64,000 nucleotides of DNA from Thiobaca trueperi (GTDB lineage Bacteria; Pseudomonadota; Gammaproteobacteria; Chromatiales; Chromatiaceae). The translations under genes and the position numbers were made by a program. Of this stretch, positions 52,600-63,077 are shown piece by piece (within the stretch, counting starts at the first letter, position 1; every line of letters starts with the position of its first letter). The notes beneath the pieces are model-generated. The model saw only the letters and a list, made by a program, of their open reading frames with translations, did not search any database and was not told the DNA's origin. The stretch covers positions 124,001 through 188,000 of the forward strand of contig NZ_SMAO01000003.1 of the NCBI RefSeq assembly GCF_004342175.1, given 5' to 3'.

Positions 52600-52619
52600 C
52601 CGACAAGCCGGCTTGTCGG
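52600..52619. terminator. Perfect 20-bp palindrome downstream of the alcohol dehydrogenase gene
   Basis: CCGACAAGCCGGCTTGTCGG is a perfect palindrome at 28-47 bp past the stop of the minus-strand alcohol dehydrogenase gene. A nearby GCCGGTTG/CAACCGGC-like pair at 52571 adds further structure. It lacks a T-tract, so it may be a weak terminator, a REP-like sequence or a regulatory site for pta. Confidence 0.45.
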
Positions 52620-52646
52620 TCAAACCGTTCAACGAGTCTGCGGGCG

Positions 52647-53807
52647 TCAGGATGACAAGGCCAGTTCGTAAACCTGCCGCGATTGTTCAAGCGTGACATC
52701 CTGGCGTTCACCAAGCGCGGTCATGCCATGCTGCGCCAGCTTGTCGAGCAGTGGCGGGATGGCCTCGGCGCCGATGCCGTAGTCGGCGAGACGGGTCGGT
52801 ACGCCCAGCGACTCGAAAAAGGCACGGGTGTGCCGGATGGCGGCGTCGATGCGCTCGTCTTCGCTGCCGTCGCGCAGATTCCAGACCCGCTCGGCGTATT
52901 GCAGGAGTTTGTCCCGCTTCTGGGTGCGTCTGACCTGGAGCATGGCCGGCAGCACGATGGCCAGGGTCTGCGCATGGTCGAGTCCATGCAGCGCGGTCAG
53001 CTCGTGGCCGAGCATGTGGGTGGCCCAGTCCTGCGGCACCCCGGCGCCGATCAGACCGTTGAGCGCCAGGGTCGCGGTCCACATGAGATTGGCGCGGACA
53101 TCATAGTTGCCGGGTTCGGCCAGCGCCTTCGGTCCCTCTTCGACCAGGGTCAGCAGCAGACCTTCAGCGAAGCGGTCCTGCACCCTGGCATCGACCGGGT
53201 AGGTCAGATACTGCTCGGCGATATGCACAAAGGCATCGACGACGCCATTGGCGACCTGACGCGGTGGAAGCGTATAGGTCCTGGTCGGATCAAGCACCGA
53301 GAAGACCGGGAACAGCAGCGGATGCATGAAGGCCAGCTTGTCCTGCGTGGCCCCTTTGGTAATCACCGAGCCGCTGTTCATCTCCGAGCCGGTGGCCGGC
53401 AGGGTGAGCACGCTGCCAAAGGGCACGGCGGACTGGATCGGTGCGCGTTTGGCGAGGATATCCCAGGGCTCGCCGACAAAAGGAATGGCTGCGGCGATGA
53501 ACTTGGTGCCGTCGATGACCGAACCGCCCCCGACCGCCAGCAGGAAATCGATGCACTCGCGGCGGGCAAGTTCGACCGCCTGCATCAGTGTTTCATAGGT
53601 GGGATTCGGCTCGATCCCGCCGAACTCGAAGACCGTGACGTTTTGCAGTGCCGCCTTGACCTCGTCCAGGGTGCCGGTCTTGACGACACTGCCGCCGCCG
53701 TAAGTGATGAGAACGCGCGCGCCGCTCGGGATTTCGCCTCCCAGATCGGCGATGCGGCCCTCGCCGAAGAGGATGCGGGTGGGATTGTGAAAGGTGAAGT
53801 TCAGCAT
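52647..53807 (-). CDS. yqhD: NADPH-dependent aldehyde reductase/alcohol dehydrogenase, YqhD type
   Basis: The 386-residue iron-type (group III) dehydrogenase matches E. coli YqhD closely: MLNFTFHNPTRILFGEG, ARVLITYGGGSV, FLLAVGGGSVIDGTKFIAAA, the metal-site PPRQVANGVVDAFVHIAEQY and GVPQDWATHMLGHELTALHG. YqhD reduces toxic aldehydes such as methylglyoxal and acrolein using NADPH. I choose the ATG at 53807 with AGGA upstream; the longer frame runs into the TTAAACCGC half-element. It is followed upstream by nemA on the same strand. Confidence 0.92.
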   Translation of the reverse strand: MLNFTFHNPTRILFGEGRIADLGGEIPSGARVLITYGGGSVVKTGTLDEVKAALQNVTVFEFGGIEPNPTYETLMQAVELARRECIDFLLAVGGGSVIDGTKFIAAAIPFVGEPWDILAKRAPIQSAVPFGSVLTLPATGSEMNSGSVITKGATQDKLAFMHPLLFPVFSVLDPTRTYTLPPRQVANGVVDAFVHIAEQYLTYPVDARVQDRFAEGLLLTLVEEGPKALAEPGNYDVRANLMWTATLALNGLIGAGVPQDWATHMLGHELTALHGLDHAQTLAIVLPAMLQVRRTQKRDKLLQYAERVWNLRDGSEDERIDAAIRHTRAFFESLGVPTRLADYGIGAEAIPPLLDKLAQHGMTALGERQDVTLEQSRQVYELALSS

Positions 53808-53821
53808 CGGCAGGTTCCTCA

Positions 53822-53908
53822 TTAAACCGCGCCCAGTGCGGTATGCGATGTTTTTGGGTTGGAGCAACCTTGGTTGCATCGACGGCCGTCAGAGCAGGCG
53901 CGGTTTAA
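53822..53908 (-). repeat. TTAAACCGC half-element (half B, reverse)
   Basis: The 87-bp half-element runs from TTAAACCGCGCCCAGTGCGG to CAGGCGCGGTTTAA and retains both TTAA ends. It lies 14 bp upstream of the yqhD start, so it is probably in the yqhD 5' leader or promoter region. It is the cleanest half B copy and the closest match to the degenerate copy at 18. Confidence 0.85.
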
Positions 53909-53988
53909 GAATTAAAAACATAAAAAGATTCGATTACGGGTGCGAACCTTCCCGAAATCTCCTTGAATGAAGGGTCTTCAGGACATGC

Positions 53989-55086
53989 TCAAACCGAGTG
54001 ATCGAGGAATGGATAGTCCGTATAGCCGTGCGCGTCGCCGCCGTAGAAAGTGGATTCATCCGGCGGATTGAGCGGGGCGTTCAGACGCAGACGTTCGACC
54101 AGATCGGGGTTGGAGATGAAGGGTTTGCCGAAGGCGATCAGATCGGCGCCGTTGCCCGCCCGCACCGCCAGCGCCAGATCGCGGGTGTAACCGTTGTTGG
54201 CGATATAGGTGCCCGAAAACAGGGGGCGCAGCGTGGCGAGCTGGAAGCTGTGGCCGGTGTCGCGCGGGCCGCCGGTCGCGCCCTCGATGATGTGCAGGAA
54301 ACCGATGTCGCGCGCCGCAAGCTGTCTGACGACATGCGTGAAGAGCGGCCCCGGATCGCTGTCGGCGATGTCGTTGACCGGCGAAAGCGGCGAGAGACGC
54401 ACGCCGACGCGGTCCTTTTCCCAGACTTCGAGCACCGCATCGACGACCTCAAGCAGCAGACGGGCGCGGTTCTCGATGCTGCCGCCGTAGCTGTCGGTGC
54501 GCCGGTTACTCTGATCGCGCAGAAACTGATCCAGCAGATAACCGTTGGCACCGTGGATTTCGACCCCATCGAATCCAGCCGCACGCGCGTTCTGCGCCGC
54601 GCGCCGGTAATCAGCGACGATGCCAGGGAGCTCGTCAATATCGAGCGCGCGCGGCGTCACCATCTCGACTAGACCGCTGCCGGTGAAGACCTGACCCTTG
54701 GCCCGAACCGCCGAGGGCGCCACCGGCAGTGCGCCGTCCTGCTGCAGATCGGGATGCGAGATGCGCCCGACATGCCAGAGCTGGATGACGATCTTGCCGC
54801 CCTGCTCATGCACGGCGTCGGTGATCCGCTTCCAGCCGGCAATCTGTTCGTCGCTGTAGATGCCCGGTGTCTGGATGTAGCCCTTGCCCTGCGGCGAGAT
54901 CTGCGACGCCTCACTGATGATGAGCCCGGCGCTGGCGCGCTGGGCATAGTAGGTTGCCATCAGGGGCGTCGGGACATCGCCCGCACCCGCGCGGCTGCGC
55001 GTCAATGGGGCCATGACGATGCGATTGGCAAGCGTCAGGCTGCCGAGTTGATAGGGTTGGAAGAGGTCGGTGGTTTGTTCGCTCAT
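53989..55086 (-). CDS. nemA: Old yellow enzyme family alkene reductase (NemA-like)
   Basis: The 365-residue FMN flavoenzyme reduces activated C=C bonds and electrophiles such as N-ethylmaleimide with NAD(P)H. It shows LANRIVMAPLTRSRAG, IQLWHVGRISHP, the active-site His/Asn pair in VEIHGANGYLLDQFLRD and SYGGSIENRARLLLEV. The length and C-terminus (FYGGDAHGYTDYPFL) are typical of NemA. It sits with yqhD, suggesting a joint electrophile/aldehyde detoxification role. Eleven tandem 7-bp repeats lie just upstream of the start. Confidence 0.93.
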   Translation of the reverse strand: MSEQTTDLFQPYQLGSLTLANRIVMAPLTRSRAGAGDVPTPLMATYYAQRASAGLIISEASQISPQGKGYIQTPGIYSDEQIAGWKRITDAVHEQGGKIVIQLWHVGRISHPDLQQDGALPVAPSAVRAKGQVFTGSGLVEMVTPRALDIDELPGIVADYRRAAQNARAAGFDGVEIHGANGYLLDQFLRDQSNRRTDSYGGSIENRARLLLEVVDAVLEVWEKDRVGVRLSPLSPVNDIADSDPGPLFTHVVRQLAARDIGFLHIIEGATGGPRDTGHSFQLATLRPLFSGTYIANNGYTRDLALAVRAGNGADLIAFGKPFISNPDLVERLRLNAPLNPPDESTFYGGDAHGYTDYPFLDHSV

Positions 55087-55103
55087 GTTTTTGTCCGGTA
55101 GAG

Positions 55104-55180
55104 TTGGCAGTTGGCAGTTGGCAGTTGGCAGTTGGCAGTTGGCAGTTGGCAGTTGGCAGTTGGCAGTTGGCAGTTGGCAG
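55104..55180. repeat. Eleven perfect tandem copies of TTGGCAG upstream of nemA
   Basis: Positions 55104-55180 contain exactly 11 uninterrupted 7-bp units (TTGGCAG on the plus strand, CTGCCAA on the minus strand). The array ends 17 bp before the nemA ATG (55086), so it lies in the leader or promoter of that gene. Perfect short tandem repeats can change copy number by slipped-strand mispairing and so alter spacing. Confidence 0.95.
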
Positions 55181-55198
55181 TACAGGAAAAAGCATTCC

Positions 55199-55226
55199 AG
55201 GATCCTGTCAATCCTGAAAAATCCTG
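55199..55226 (+). repeat. AATCCTGT-family repeat, left flank of element at 55227
   Basis: Three copies of (A)ATCCTG (GGATCCTGTCAATCCTGAAA then AATCCTG) run directly into TTAAACCGCACC, the end of a full 195-bp element. The right flank at 55422 continues TCCTGTCC, the other half of the same repeat. Confidence 0.75.
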
Positions 55227-55421
55227 TTAAACCGCACCCGGTGCGGTATGTGATCGTTGAGGATTGAGTCGGCCTTGGCAGAATTGACGACCATTCGCGC
55301 GGGCGCGGCTTAAGATATTAAAAAATATAAAATTTTAAACCGCATCTCCACTGATTTTGATGACATCTCCAAAGCTAAACACAAACTGAAAATAACGCCT
55401 GTCGCGCTGGACGCGGTTTAA
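55227..55421 (-). mobile_element. 195-bp bipartite TTAAACCGC element (full copy, reverse)
   Basis: Half B (reverse) comes first, starting TTAAACCGCACCCGGTGCGG, then an AT-rich hinge (GATATTAAAAAATATAAAAT). Half A (reverse) follows, ending CTGGACGCGGTTTAA. Half A matches the reverse complement of the copy at 1790 (shared CTCCACTGA and CAAAGCTAAACACAAA). The junctions AATCCTG-TTAA and TTAA-TCCTGT are identical to those at 8868-9060. The right end contains the TAA stop of the copper ATPase gene. Together with the 7-bp array it fills the 331-bp gap upstream of nemA. Confidence 0.85.
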
Positions 55422-57730
55422 TCCTGTCCATTCGGACGCGGATCAAACCGTCGCAGTCGCAAACTGTTGGTGACGACGAAAAGGCTGGAAAGACTCATCG
55501 CGGCGGCGGCGAGCATGGGATTCAGCAGCCAACCGGTCAGTGGATAAAAGACCCCGGCTGCCAAGGGGATGAGCGCGACATTGTAGGCATAGGCCCAGAA
55601 GAAGTTGACGCGAATAGTGCGGAGTGTGCGTCGCGCGAGGGCGATGGCATCGGCGATGCCCATGAGGTCGCCGGTCATGAGGATGACTTCACCCGCTTCC
55701 ACCGCGATCTCGGTTCCGGTGCCGATGGCGATGCCGACATCGGCGCACGCGAGCGCGGGAGCGTCGTTGATGCCGTCGCCGACGAAGGCGACCCGCCGTC
55801 CCTGCGCCTGCATGCGCTGGATCGCGACCGACTTGTCGGCGGGCAGCAGCTCGGCATTGACCTGGGCGATGCCCGCCACACGGGCGACCGCTTCGGCGGT
55901 GCGGCGACCGTCTCCGGTCAGCATGGTCACTTCAAGCCCCAGCGCACGCAGCCGGGCGACCGCCGCCGGGCTGCTGGGTTTGATGGGGTCGGCGACCGCC
56001 AGAACCGCCAGCAGGGTTCCGTCGACTGCCAGATAGACGGGCGATTTGCCCGCCTCGGCCAGACGCGCAGCCGGTTCGGCTGCCACTGCGCGCGCTACGC
56101 CGAGCCGGTCCATGAAGCGTCCGGCGCCGATGGCGACCAGCCGGCCATCGATCCGGGCCTGGATGCCGAAGCCCGGCACGGCCTCCAGTTCGGTGACAGC
56201 GGGCAGAACCAGTCCGCGTTTCTGGGCGGCCTGAACGATGGCGGCACCGATGGGATGCTCGCTGTGTCGTTCGACGGCGGCAGCCAGGGTCAGGGCCATC
56301 TCGTCCGTCGCGCCGAAGGCATGGAGATCGGTGAGCGCGGGCCGCCCTTCAGTCAGGGTGCCGGTCTTGTCCAGCACCACATGATCCACCCGCGCCAGGG
56401 TCTCCAGCGCCGCACCGCGCCGGAAGAGGATCCCCAGCGCCGCGCCACGCCCAGTGCCGACCAGAATGGCGGTCGGGGTCGCCAGCCCCATGGCGCAGGG
56501 ACAGGCGATCAGCAGCACGCTGACGGCGGCGACGAAGGCATGACTGAGCACGGGCGCGGGGCCAAGCCACAGCCAGATCAGGCCAGTAATCAGCGCGGCC
56601 AGCATGACCAGCGGGACGAAGACCGCCGCGATGCGGTCGGCGACACGCTGGATCGGCAGCTTGCCGGCCTGGGCCTCTTCCACCAGCCGCACGATCTGCG
56701 CCAGCACCATGTCCGCGCCGACGCGGGTGGCGCGATAGCGGAAGGCGCCGGTCTGATTCACCGTGCCGCCGATGACCGCATCCCCGATCCCTTTGCGCAC
56801 GGGCAGTGATTCGCCGCTGATCATGGACTCGTCGATGTGGCTTCCGCCTTCGGCGAGGATGCCATCGACCGGAATGCGCTCGCCGGGACGCACCGCGAGC
56901 AGATCACCCGGCAACACCTGCACTGCCGGGATCTCGGTCTCGCCGTCCGCGCGCACCACACGGGCCGTCGGCGGCTGGAGACGCACCAGACGACGGATCG
57001 CCTCGGATGTTCGGCCCTTGGCCAGCGCCTCCAGCGTGCGACCCAGCAGAATGAGTGTGACGATGACCGCCGCCGCCTCGAAATAGAGATTGGCGGTGCC
57101 CGTCGGGAAACGCTCGGGCAGGATCAGCGCAGCGAGTGAATACAGATAGGCCGCTGAACTGCCGAGCATGACCAGGCTGTTCATGCCGGGCGCCAGATGG
57201 CGAAGCTCCATCCAGCCCGAGACGAGAAAACGTCGCCCGGCCCACAGCAGAACCGGGGTGGCGAGCAGACATTGCACCCAGCCCCAGACGACCATCGGGG
57301 CCAGTCTGTGCAGCGCCGCATCGAGTCCGGGCAGCAGCATCGGGGCCATGCTCAGGAACAAAAGGGGCAGGCTGAATCCAGCGGCGAGCATCAGGTCGCG
57401 CCGCAGACCCGCCAGCGCCTCGACCTGATGCAACTGGGCCTGGTCGGACTGAGACACGGCATCCCCGGCTGCGTCCGGCTCGGGCTCGATCGGCTCATAT
57501 CCCGCTGCACGGATGGCCAGGACGATGCGCTCGCGATCGATGGTTTCCGGGAGATAGGCGATGGCTGCCGACTCGGTGGTCAGATTGACCGTCGCCTCGA
57601 CCACACCCGGCAGCGCCTTGATGATACGCTCCACCCGCGCCACGCAGGCGGCGCAGCTCATACCGCTCACGCCAAGCCGGATCTCCCGGGCGACGACAGG
57701 CCGGGCGAGTGGCTTGGATGGTGGGTGCAT
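55418..57730 (-). CDS. copA: Copper-translocating P-type (P1B) ATPase
   Basis: The 770-residue inner-membrane pump exports Cu(I). One N-terminal metal-binding domain carries [10 protein letters not shown] (CxxC at 26-29). Eight transmembrane helices surround the CPC ion site in [16 protein letters not shown]. The phosphorylation motif is [11 protein letters not shown], and the ATP-binding HP motif (ERHSEHPIG) and hinge [12 protein letters not shown] are intact. I choose the ATG at 57730 with GGAG upstream; a longer frame overlaps the divergent gene. Its stop lies in the end of a dispersed element. No CueR regulator is adjacent. Confidence 0.95.
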   Translation of the reverse strand: MHPPSKPLARPVVAREIRLGVSGMSCAACVARVERIIKALPGVVEATVNLTTESAAIAYLPETIDRERIVLAIRAAGYEPIEPEPDAAGDAVSQSDQAQLHQVEALAGLRRDLMLAAGFSLPLLFLSMAPMLLPGLDAALHRLAPMVVWGWVQCLLATPVLLWAGRRFLVSGWMELRHLAPGMNSLVMLGSSAAYLYSLAALILPERFPTGTANLYFEAAAVIVTLILLGRTLEALAKGRTSEAIRRLVRLQPPTARVVRADGETEIPAVQVLPGDLLAVRPGERIPVDGILAEGGSHIDESMISGESLPVRKGIGDAVIGGTVNQTGAFRYRATRVGADMVLAQIVRLVEEAQAGKLPIQRVADRIAAVFVPLVMLAALITGLIWLWLGPAPVLSHAFVAAVSVLLIACPCAMGLATPTAILVGTGRGAALGILFRRGAALETLARVDHVVLDKTGTLTEGRPALTDLHAFGATDEMALTLAAAVERHSEHPIGAAIVQAAQKRGLVLPAVTELEAVPGFGIQARIDGRLVAIGAGRFMDRLGVARAVAAEPAARLAEAGKSPVYLAVDGTLLAVLAVADPIKPSSPAAVARLRALGLEVTMLTGDGRRTAEAVARVAGIAQVNAELLPADKSVAIQRMQAQGRRVAFVGDGINDAPALACADVGIAIGTGTEIAVEAGEVILMTGDLMGIADAIALARRTLRTIRVNFFWAYAYNVALIPLAAGVFYPLTGWLLNPMLAAAAMSLSSLFVVTNSLRLRRFDPRPNGQD

Positions 57731-57779
57731 GGGCGGAACTCCTTCAACCAGACGATTTGAACGCGCGAGGGCAGGGCAC

Positions 57780-58496
57780 ATGATGATCGATTGGAACCAA
57801 ATCGACAGCGTCTTTCTGGACCTGGACGGCACCCTGCTCGATCTGCATTTCGACAACCATTTCTGGCATGAACATCTCCCGCGCCGCTATGGCGAGTTGC
57901 GCGGGCTGTCGCTGGAGGTCGCGCGGGCGGAGCTGCTGCCGCGCTATGCGGCGATCGAGGGCACCCTGAACTGGTATTGCGTGGATCACTGGAGCCGTGA
58001 ATTGGGGCTGGACATCGTCGGACTCAAGCAGGAGGTCGAACATCTGATCGCCGTCCATCCGCATGTGGTTGATTTTCTCGAATACCTGGCCCTGCTCGGC
58101 AAGCGGCGCCTGCTGGTCACCAATGCCCACCGCAAGACGCTGGGGCTGAAGATGGCCCGCACCCGACTCGCCGGTCATTTCGACCGCATCGTCAGCGCGC
58201 ACGATCTGGGCGAGGCCAAGGAGTCGCCAAACTTCTGGACCCGCTTCCAGGCCATCGAGTCCTTCGACCCGGAGCGCACCCTCTTCATCGACGACAACCT
58301 GAGCGTGCTGCGCACCGCCCGCGCCTTCGGTCTGCGCTGGCTGATCGCTGTGCTGGCGCCGGATTCCAGGAAACCGCGCCGGTCGAGCGACGAATTTTCG
58401 GGCATCGGCGATTTTTCGGAGCTGATTAAACCGCGTCCAGATGAGAGTGGCTGCGACCTTGTCGCGCGTCTTGGCAAGCCCGGATCCATATCGTAA
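57780..58496 (+). CDS. yrfG: HAD-superfamily nucleotidase, YrfG (GMP/IMP nucleotidase) type
   Basis: The 238-residue protein matches E. coli Yrf[52 protein letters not shown] and [15 protein letters not shown] motif I is the DLDGT at about residues 12-16. It would dephosphorylate purine mononucleotides. The start (57780, or the adjacent ATG at 57783) lies 49 bp from copA on the divergent strand. The C-terminal 16 or so residues (after SELI) are read through a TTAAACCGCGTCCAG repeat end and probably extend the ancestral protein. Confidence 0.88.
   Translation: MMIDWNQIDSVFLDLDGTLLDLHFDNHFWHEHLPRRYGELRGLSLEVARAELLPRYAAIEGTLNWYCVDHWSRELGLDIVGLKQEVEHLIAVHPHVVDFLEYLALLGKRRLLVTNAHRKTLGLKMARTRLAGHFDRIVSAHDLGEAKESPNFWTRFQAIESFDPERTLFIDDNLSVLRTARAFGLRWLIAVLAPDSRKPRRSSDEFSGIGDFSELIKPRPDESGCDLVARLGKPGSIS
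58426..58440. repeat. TTAAACCGCGTCCAG end fragment inside the yrfG 3' end
   Basis: The 15-bp outer end of half A is present in frame within the last codons of yrfG, where TTAA is not read as a stop. No matching second end follows, so this is a solo remnant. Confidence 0.5.
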
Positions 58497-58605
58497 GATC
58501 CATCAGAATTATCAATATGAAGCATGCCGAAAGGTCAATACACATGACCGGCCAGGCTGCCATCGACAACGGCACCGCACGTTGTCGCCATCGCGGGGGA
58601 TCCGT

Positions 58606-59163
58606 ATGTCCGAGCCCAAGGCATCGCCGCGCCGCTATTCCCGTCTTGCTTTAGGCATGATGTTTGTCGCAGGCATCGCCTTCGTGTGGCTGCTCGATTT
58701 CGCCATCGTCTCCACCAATACGGTGGAGTTCTGCACCTCCTGTCACACCATGTCGACCAACTTCAAGGAGTACCAGGAAACCCTGCACTACAGGAACCGC
58801 TCGGGTATCCAGACCTCCTGCGGCGACTGCCATGTCCCCAAGGAACTGGTGCCCAAGCTCATCGTCAAGATCGTCGCCGCCAAGGATGTCTATCACGAGA
58901 TCATTGGCACCATTGATACCCCGGAGAAATTCGAGGCGCGCCGCTGGTATCTGGCCAACATGGTCTGGGACCGCATGAAGGCCGGCGATTCGCGCGAATG
59001 CCGCTCCTGCCATGAGCTGCGTCACATGGATCTTCCTGAACAGAGCCGCTCGGCGCGCAACCGACACGCTGCTGCGGAGGAAAATGGCGAGACCTGCATC
59101 GACTGTCATAAGGGCGTGGCCCACCATGAGCCGGACGAACCCGAAACGACCGATTCCGAGTGA
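58606..59163 (+). CDS. Tetraheme NapC/NirT-family cytochrome c
   Basis: The 185-residue protein has an N-terminal membrane anchor (about residues 16-36) and four CxxCH haem motifs: CTSCH, CGDCH, CRSCH and CIDCH. The layout and length fit the NapC/NirT quinol dehydrogenase family, which passes electrons from the membrane quinol pool to periplasmic partners. GGGGGA lies just upstream of the ATG at 58606. It is immediately followed by fccAB on the same strand (103-bp gap), suggesting a functional link between sulfide dehydrogenase and the quinone pool. Confidence 0.93.
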   Translation: MSEPKASPRRYSRLALGMMFVAGIAFVWLLDFAIVSTNTVEFCTSCHTMSTNFKEYQETLHYRNRSGIQTSCGDCHVPKELVPKLIVKIVAAKDVYHEIIGTIDTPEKFEARRWYLANMVWDRMKAGDSRECRSCHELRHMDLPEQSRSARNRHAAAEENGETCIDCHKGVAHHEPDEPETTDSE

Positions 59164-59266
59164 GACGCCAGCCGACGACGCTTCCTGAGGCGCCGTGCCA
59201 CATCGCCTTGACGAAGCGCCCCCCAATCCGATCCAACCAAGAGAAGAAGAGGAGAGACGCAACACC

Positions 59267-59869
59267 ATGGCTAAACCAACCTTCAGCCTGACGCTCGCGG
59301 TCGGCGTGCTCGCCTGCGGATTCGTCTCCGGGGCACGCGCCGACGCCACCGCCGAGATGCTCGCCAACAGTTGCACCGGCTGCCACGGTCAGCAGGGCAA
59401 CAGCCTTGGCCCCACCGCGCCCTCCATCGCCGCCATGGCTCCGACGGTCTTTGTCGAGACCATGGAACGCTTCAAAAGCGGCGAGACCTATTCGACCATC
59501 ATGGGCCGCATTGCCAAAGGCTATTCGAGCGATGAAATCAAAAAGATGGGGGAATACTTCCAGCGGCAGCCGTATCAGTATGCCGCGCAGACATTCGATA
59601 AAACGCTCGCCAAAAAGGGGGCGAAGCTGCATGAAAAATACTGCGAGAAGTGCCACACCGATGGCGGCAGACCCGTGACCGACGAAGAGGATTACAACAT
59701 CCTGGCCGGTCAGTGGGTGCCTTATCTCCAGTACACCATGGAAGATTTCCGCGAAGGCCGCCGACCGATGGAAAAGAAAATGAAAAGCAAGCTCGACGAG
59801 CTGCTCAAGGCCCAGGGCGACGATGGCCTTGCTGCCGTGTTCGCTTTCTACGCCGCCAGCCAACGCTAA
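59267..59869 (+). CDS. fccA: Flavocytochrome c sulfide dehydrogenase, diheme cytochrome subunit
   Basis: The 200-residue exported cytochrome has a Sec signal peptide (cleaved near RADA, residue 26). Its two haem sites are CTGCH (36-40) and CEKCH (126-130). The sequence closely follows FccA of Allochromatium: [49 protein letters not shown] and [20 protein letters not shown]. It accepts electrons from the FccB flavin during periplasmic sulfide oxidation and passes them to soluble cytochrome c. It is followed by fccB after 23 bp. Confidence 0.97.
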   Translation: MAKPTFSLTLAVGVLACGFVSGARADATAEMLANSCTGCHGQQGNSLGPTAPSIAAMAPTVFVETMERFKSGETYSTIMGRIAKGYSSDEIKKMGEYFQRQPYQYAAQTFDKTLAKKGAKLHEKYCEKCHTDGGRPVTDEEDYNILAGQWVPYLQYTMEDFREGRRPMEKKMKSKLDELLKAQGDDGLAAVFAFYAASQR

Positions 59870-59892
59870 CGCTTCCTGAGGACAGAACAGAC

Positions 59893-61185
59893 ATGAAACT
59901 CAGCAGACGTGATTTCGTCAAGGTTTCCGGGGTTGCCGCTGCGGCGGGTCTGATCGGCTTTCCCCATCTCGCGCTCGGCGCCACGTCCAAGGTCGTCGTG
60001 GTCGGCGGGGGTACCGGGGGCGCGACCGCCGCCAAATACATCAAATTGGCCGATCCGGGCATCGAGGTGACGCTGATCGAGCCCAACCAGACCTACTACA
60101 CCTGTTATCTCAGCAATGAGGTCATCGGCGGCGAGCGCAAACTCGAATCGCTCAGGCAAAACTATGACGGGCTCAAAGCGCACGGCGTCAAGGTCGTGCA
60201 TGACAGCGCCGTCGGCATCGACCCCGATAAAAAGGTCGTGAAGACCGCTGGCGGGACGGAGTTCGGCTATGACCGCTGCGTCGTCGCCCCCGGCATCGAG
60301 CTTTTATACGACAGGATCGAAGGCTATAGCGAAGCGGTCGCCGAGACCCTGCCGCACGCCTGGAAGGCCGGCGAGCAGACCAGGATCCTGCGCACCCAAC
60401 TGGAAAACTTGAAAGATGGCGGAACCGTCATCATCGCCGTCCCGCCTGCGCCCTTCCGCTGCCCGCCCGGACCTTACGAGCGCGCCAGCCAGATCGCCCA
60501 TTATCTGAAACACCACAAGCCGAAATCGAAGGTCGTCATCCTTGACAGCAACCAGAAGTTCTCCAAGCAGGCCCAGTTCACCAAGGGCTGGGAGACGCTC
60601 TATGGTTTCGGCACCGGGCAGGCGCAGATCGCCTGGCAGGCGGGACCGGACGCCGGTGTGGTCAAGGTGGATGCTGCCCAGATGCAGGTCGAGACCAGTT
60701 TCGGCGACGAGATGAAAGGCGATGTCCTGAACATCATCCCGCCCCAGCGTGCCGGGAAGATCGCCCAGGTCGCGGGTCTCGCCAACGAAGGCGGCTGGTG
60801 TCCGGTCGATGTCAAAACCTTTGAATCCAGACTCCACCAGGGCATTCATGTGATCGGGGATGCTGCCATCGCCACCGAGATGCCCAAGTCGGCCTATTCC
60901 GCCAACAGTCAGGCCAAGGTCGCGGCGGCGGCCATCGTCGCGCTACTCAAGGGCGAAATGCCGGGAACACCGTCCTATCTCAACACCTGTTACTCGATTC
61001 TGGCGCCCGCCTACGGGATTTCGGTGGCGGGCGTCTATCGACTCAGTGAAGACGGATCCAGCATCGCCAGCGTCCCGGACTCAGGCGGCGTGACCCCGGT
61101 CGATGCCCCGAGCTGGGCCTTGGCGCGCGAGGTTCAGTACGCCTATAGCTGGTACCACAATATCGTGCATGACATTTTTGGTTGA
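59893..61185 (+). CDS. fccB: Flavocytochrome c sulfide dehydrogenase, flavoprotein subunit
   Basis: The 430-residue protein carries a Tat-type signal ([20 protein letters not shown]) that would export it folded with FAD. The FAD-binding motif [18 protein letters not shown] is at residues 34-51. If cleaved after residue 29, cysteines 71, 190 and 366 become mature positions 42, 161 and 337: the covalent FAD attachment and the redox disulfide of the Allochromatium enzyme. It oxidises sulfide to sulfur species in the periplasm with FccA. It is convergent with rhlB, 32 bp apart. Confidence 0.97.
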   Translation: MKLSRRDFVKVSGVAAAAGLIGFPHLALGATSKVVVVGGGTGGATAAKYIKLADPGIEVTLIEPNQTYYTCYLSNEVIGGERKLESLRQNYDGLKAHGVKVVHDSAVGIDPDKKVVKTAGGTEFGYDRCVVAPGIELLYDRIEGYSEAVAETLPHAWKAGEQTRILRTQLENLKDGGTVIIAVPPAPFRCPPGPYERASQIAHYLKHHKPKSKVVILDSNQKFSKQAQFTKGWETLYGFGTGQAQIAWQAGPDAGVVKVDAAQMQVETSFGDEMKGDVLNIIPPQRAGKIAQVAGLANEGGWCPVDVKTFESRLHQGIHVIGDAAIATEMPKSAYSANSQAKVAAAAIVALLKGEMPGTPSYLNTCYSILAPAYGISVAGVYRLSEDGSSIASVPDSGGVTPVDAPSWALAREVQYAYSWYHNIVHDIFG

Positions 61186-61217
61186 GCACGAGACGGATCG
61201 GTCTGATGTCAGGCCGA

Positions 61218-62867
61218 TCATTCGATTGGCTCCAGAGTCGATTGGGGGGCGTTCACTCCGTCAGTGGAGGGTTTGCGCCGACGGCGGCGGCGTTTGGGTT
61301 TCGACTCGCCGTTTGTGGTCTCGCTTTTGGCCACCGGTGCGCCGAGGATCGCCGCCTGTTCGGGCGGTAGCTGGATCAATTCCAGCGGCAGACTCGTCAG
61401 CGCGGCCTGCTCGACCTTGGGGCGACGACGCGGTGTCCTGGGGCGGATCTCGTCCGGGGTTGGGGTGATGACGGGCGGGGCCGGGATGGCTGTCGCGCTG
61501 TCGGCGGGCGGCGTGACCTTGACGTCAATCGATGGCTGGTCGCCGGATTTGGGACCGCTGGCGCGTGGACCGCGACTGCGTCGCTCGCCGCTCTCTGCGC
61601 GCGGCGGGCGCTCGCTGTGGGGTTTGCGTCCATCGCGATCACGCCGTTCTTCCCGATCCTCGCGATCCGGACGCAGCCGGCTGCGCGGATCGACCTCGGC
61701 CAGGAGCGCCGGATCGACCGGCAGGACCGGGATCTTGGCGCCGATGTAGGTCTCGATATCCGGCAGACAGAAGGCGTGGGTCTCGCAGACGAAGCCGATG
61801 GCGTCGCCTGCCGCACCGGCGCGGGCGGTGCGTCCGATGCGGTGGACATAATCCTCGGCATCTTCGGGCAGATCGTAGTTGACCACATGGGTCACGCCCG
61901 GGATGTGCAGACCGCGCGCGGCGACATCCGTTCCAACCAGTACCGGCAGGGTGCCGTCGGTGAAATCGCGCAGCAGCTTGAGCCGTTTTTTCTGGGGCAC
62001 GTCGCCGGACAGCACCGCCGTGTTGATGCCGTTACCCTGGAGATAGCCCCAGACGCGGTCGGCCTCGCGCTTGGTGTTGACGAAGACCATGATGCGCGCA
62101 TCGGTCCAGCCGCGCACCAGACCCAGCAGCAGCGGGATCTTTTCGTCGTTGGAGGTCATATAGCAGACCTGGCGCACCCGATCTGCGGTAATCTTGTCGG
62201 TCTCGATCTTGACCAGTTGCGGATGATTCATGTGCTCGTAGGCAAGTTCGGTCACGCGATACGAGAGCGTGGCCGAAAAGAGCAGACCGAGCCGTGCTTC
62301 GGGTGGCGGCATGCGCCGCAGCAGAAAACGGATGTCCTTGATGAAACCGAGATCGAACATGCGGTCGGCTTCATCCAGCACGACCACTTCGATGGCCTGG
62401 AGATCGAAGACCTTCTGCTTGAAATAATCGATCAGACGTCCGGGAGTGCCGATGAGGATGTCAATGCCGGCGGCCAGATCATCGCGCTGCTGCTGATAGC
62501 CGGTGCCGCCATAAACCAGTCCTGTGCGCAGCCCGGTATGGCTTGCCAGCACCAGGGCGTCGCGATGGATCTGCACCGCCAGCTCGCGGGTGGGGGCGAG
62601 GATCAGCACGCGCGGGCGGCAGATCTGGGATGGCGGCGGTGGCGGCTGGCTCAACAGTCGTTGCATCGCCACCAGCAGGAAGGCGGCTGTTTTACCCGTT
62701 CCGGTCTGGGCCTGACCGGCGACATCGCGGCCGGCCAGCGCAAGCGGGAGCGTTTCGGCCTGGATCGGGGTGCAGCGGCTGAAGCCTGCGTCAGCGAGGC
62801 CGGCCAGGATTCGCGGGTCGAGCGCAAAGCTGTCGAAGCGAATCTGGGTGAGATGTTTGTCTGTCAT
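61218..62867 (-). CDS. rhlB: ATP-dependent RNA helicase RhlB
   Basis: The 549-residue DEAD-box helicase has the Q motif ([25 protein letters not shown]), [14 protein letters not shown], the DEAD box in [23 protein letters not shown] and [10 protein letters not shown]. The [20 protein letters not shown] block is characteristic of RhlB, the degradosome helicase. The C-terminal region (about 385-549) is a long Arg/Pro-rich disordered tail, longer than in E. coli, suited to RNA and RNase E binding. The ATG at 62867 is used; a longer frame starts at 62912. The rhlB/trxA-rho divergent arrangement matches E. coli. Confidence 0.93.
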   Translation of the reverse strand: MTDKHLTQIRFDSFALDPRILAGLADAGFSRCTPIQAETLPLALAGRDVAGQAQTGTGKTAAFLLVAMQRLLSQPPPPPSQICRPRVLILAPTRELAVQIHRDALVLASHTGLRTGLVYGGTGYQQQRDDLAAGIDILIGTPGRLIDYFKQKVFDLQAIEVVVLDEADRMFDLGFIKDIRFLLRRMPPPEARLGLLFSATLSYRVTELAYEHMNHPQLVKIETDKITADRVRQVCYMTSNDEKIPLLLGLVRGWTDARIMVFVNTKREADRVWGYLQGNGINTAVLSGDVPQKKRLKLLRDFTDGTLPVLVGTDVAARGLHIPGVTHVVNYDLPEDAEDYVHRIGRTARAGAAGDAIGFVCETHAFCLPDIETYIGAKIPVLPVDPALLAEVDPRSRLRPDREDREERRDRDGRKPHSERPPRAESGERRSRGPRASGPKSGDQPSIDVKVTPPADSATAIPAPPVITPTPDEIRPRTPRRRPKVEQAALTSLPLELIQLPPEQAAILGAPVAKSETTNGESKPKRRRRRRKPSTDGVNAPQSTLEPIE

Positions 62868-63077
62868 GGTGTTGAGTGTCGGGATTGACCAGCGTTTGGG
62901 GTCGGGCCTCACAGACGGGCAAGGCTTGCAAATTATCTGCGCTTTGGATCAAATAGCATCTTAACCAAGGGCGCATGGCAACGCCAATTCGCCCGCTACT
63001 CTCCTCGCCGCCAATCCGCTCGACGGCCAGCCCTTCACTCCTTCCCCACGACGACAATAAAACAGGAGACGACTTCA

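Noticed and set aside
55104-55180. Tandem TTGGCAG array as a CRISPR
   Set aside because: The units are contiguous 7-mers with no spacers, and no cas genes are present.
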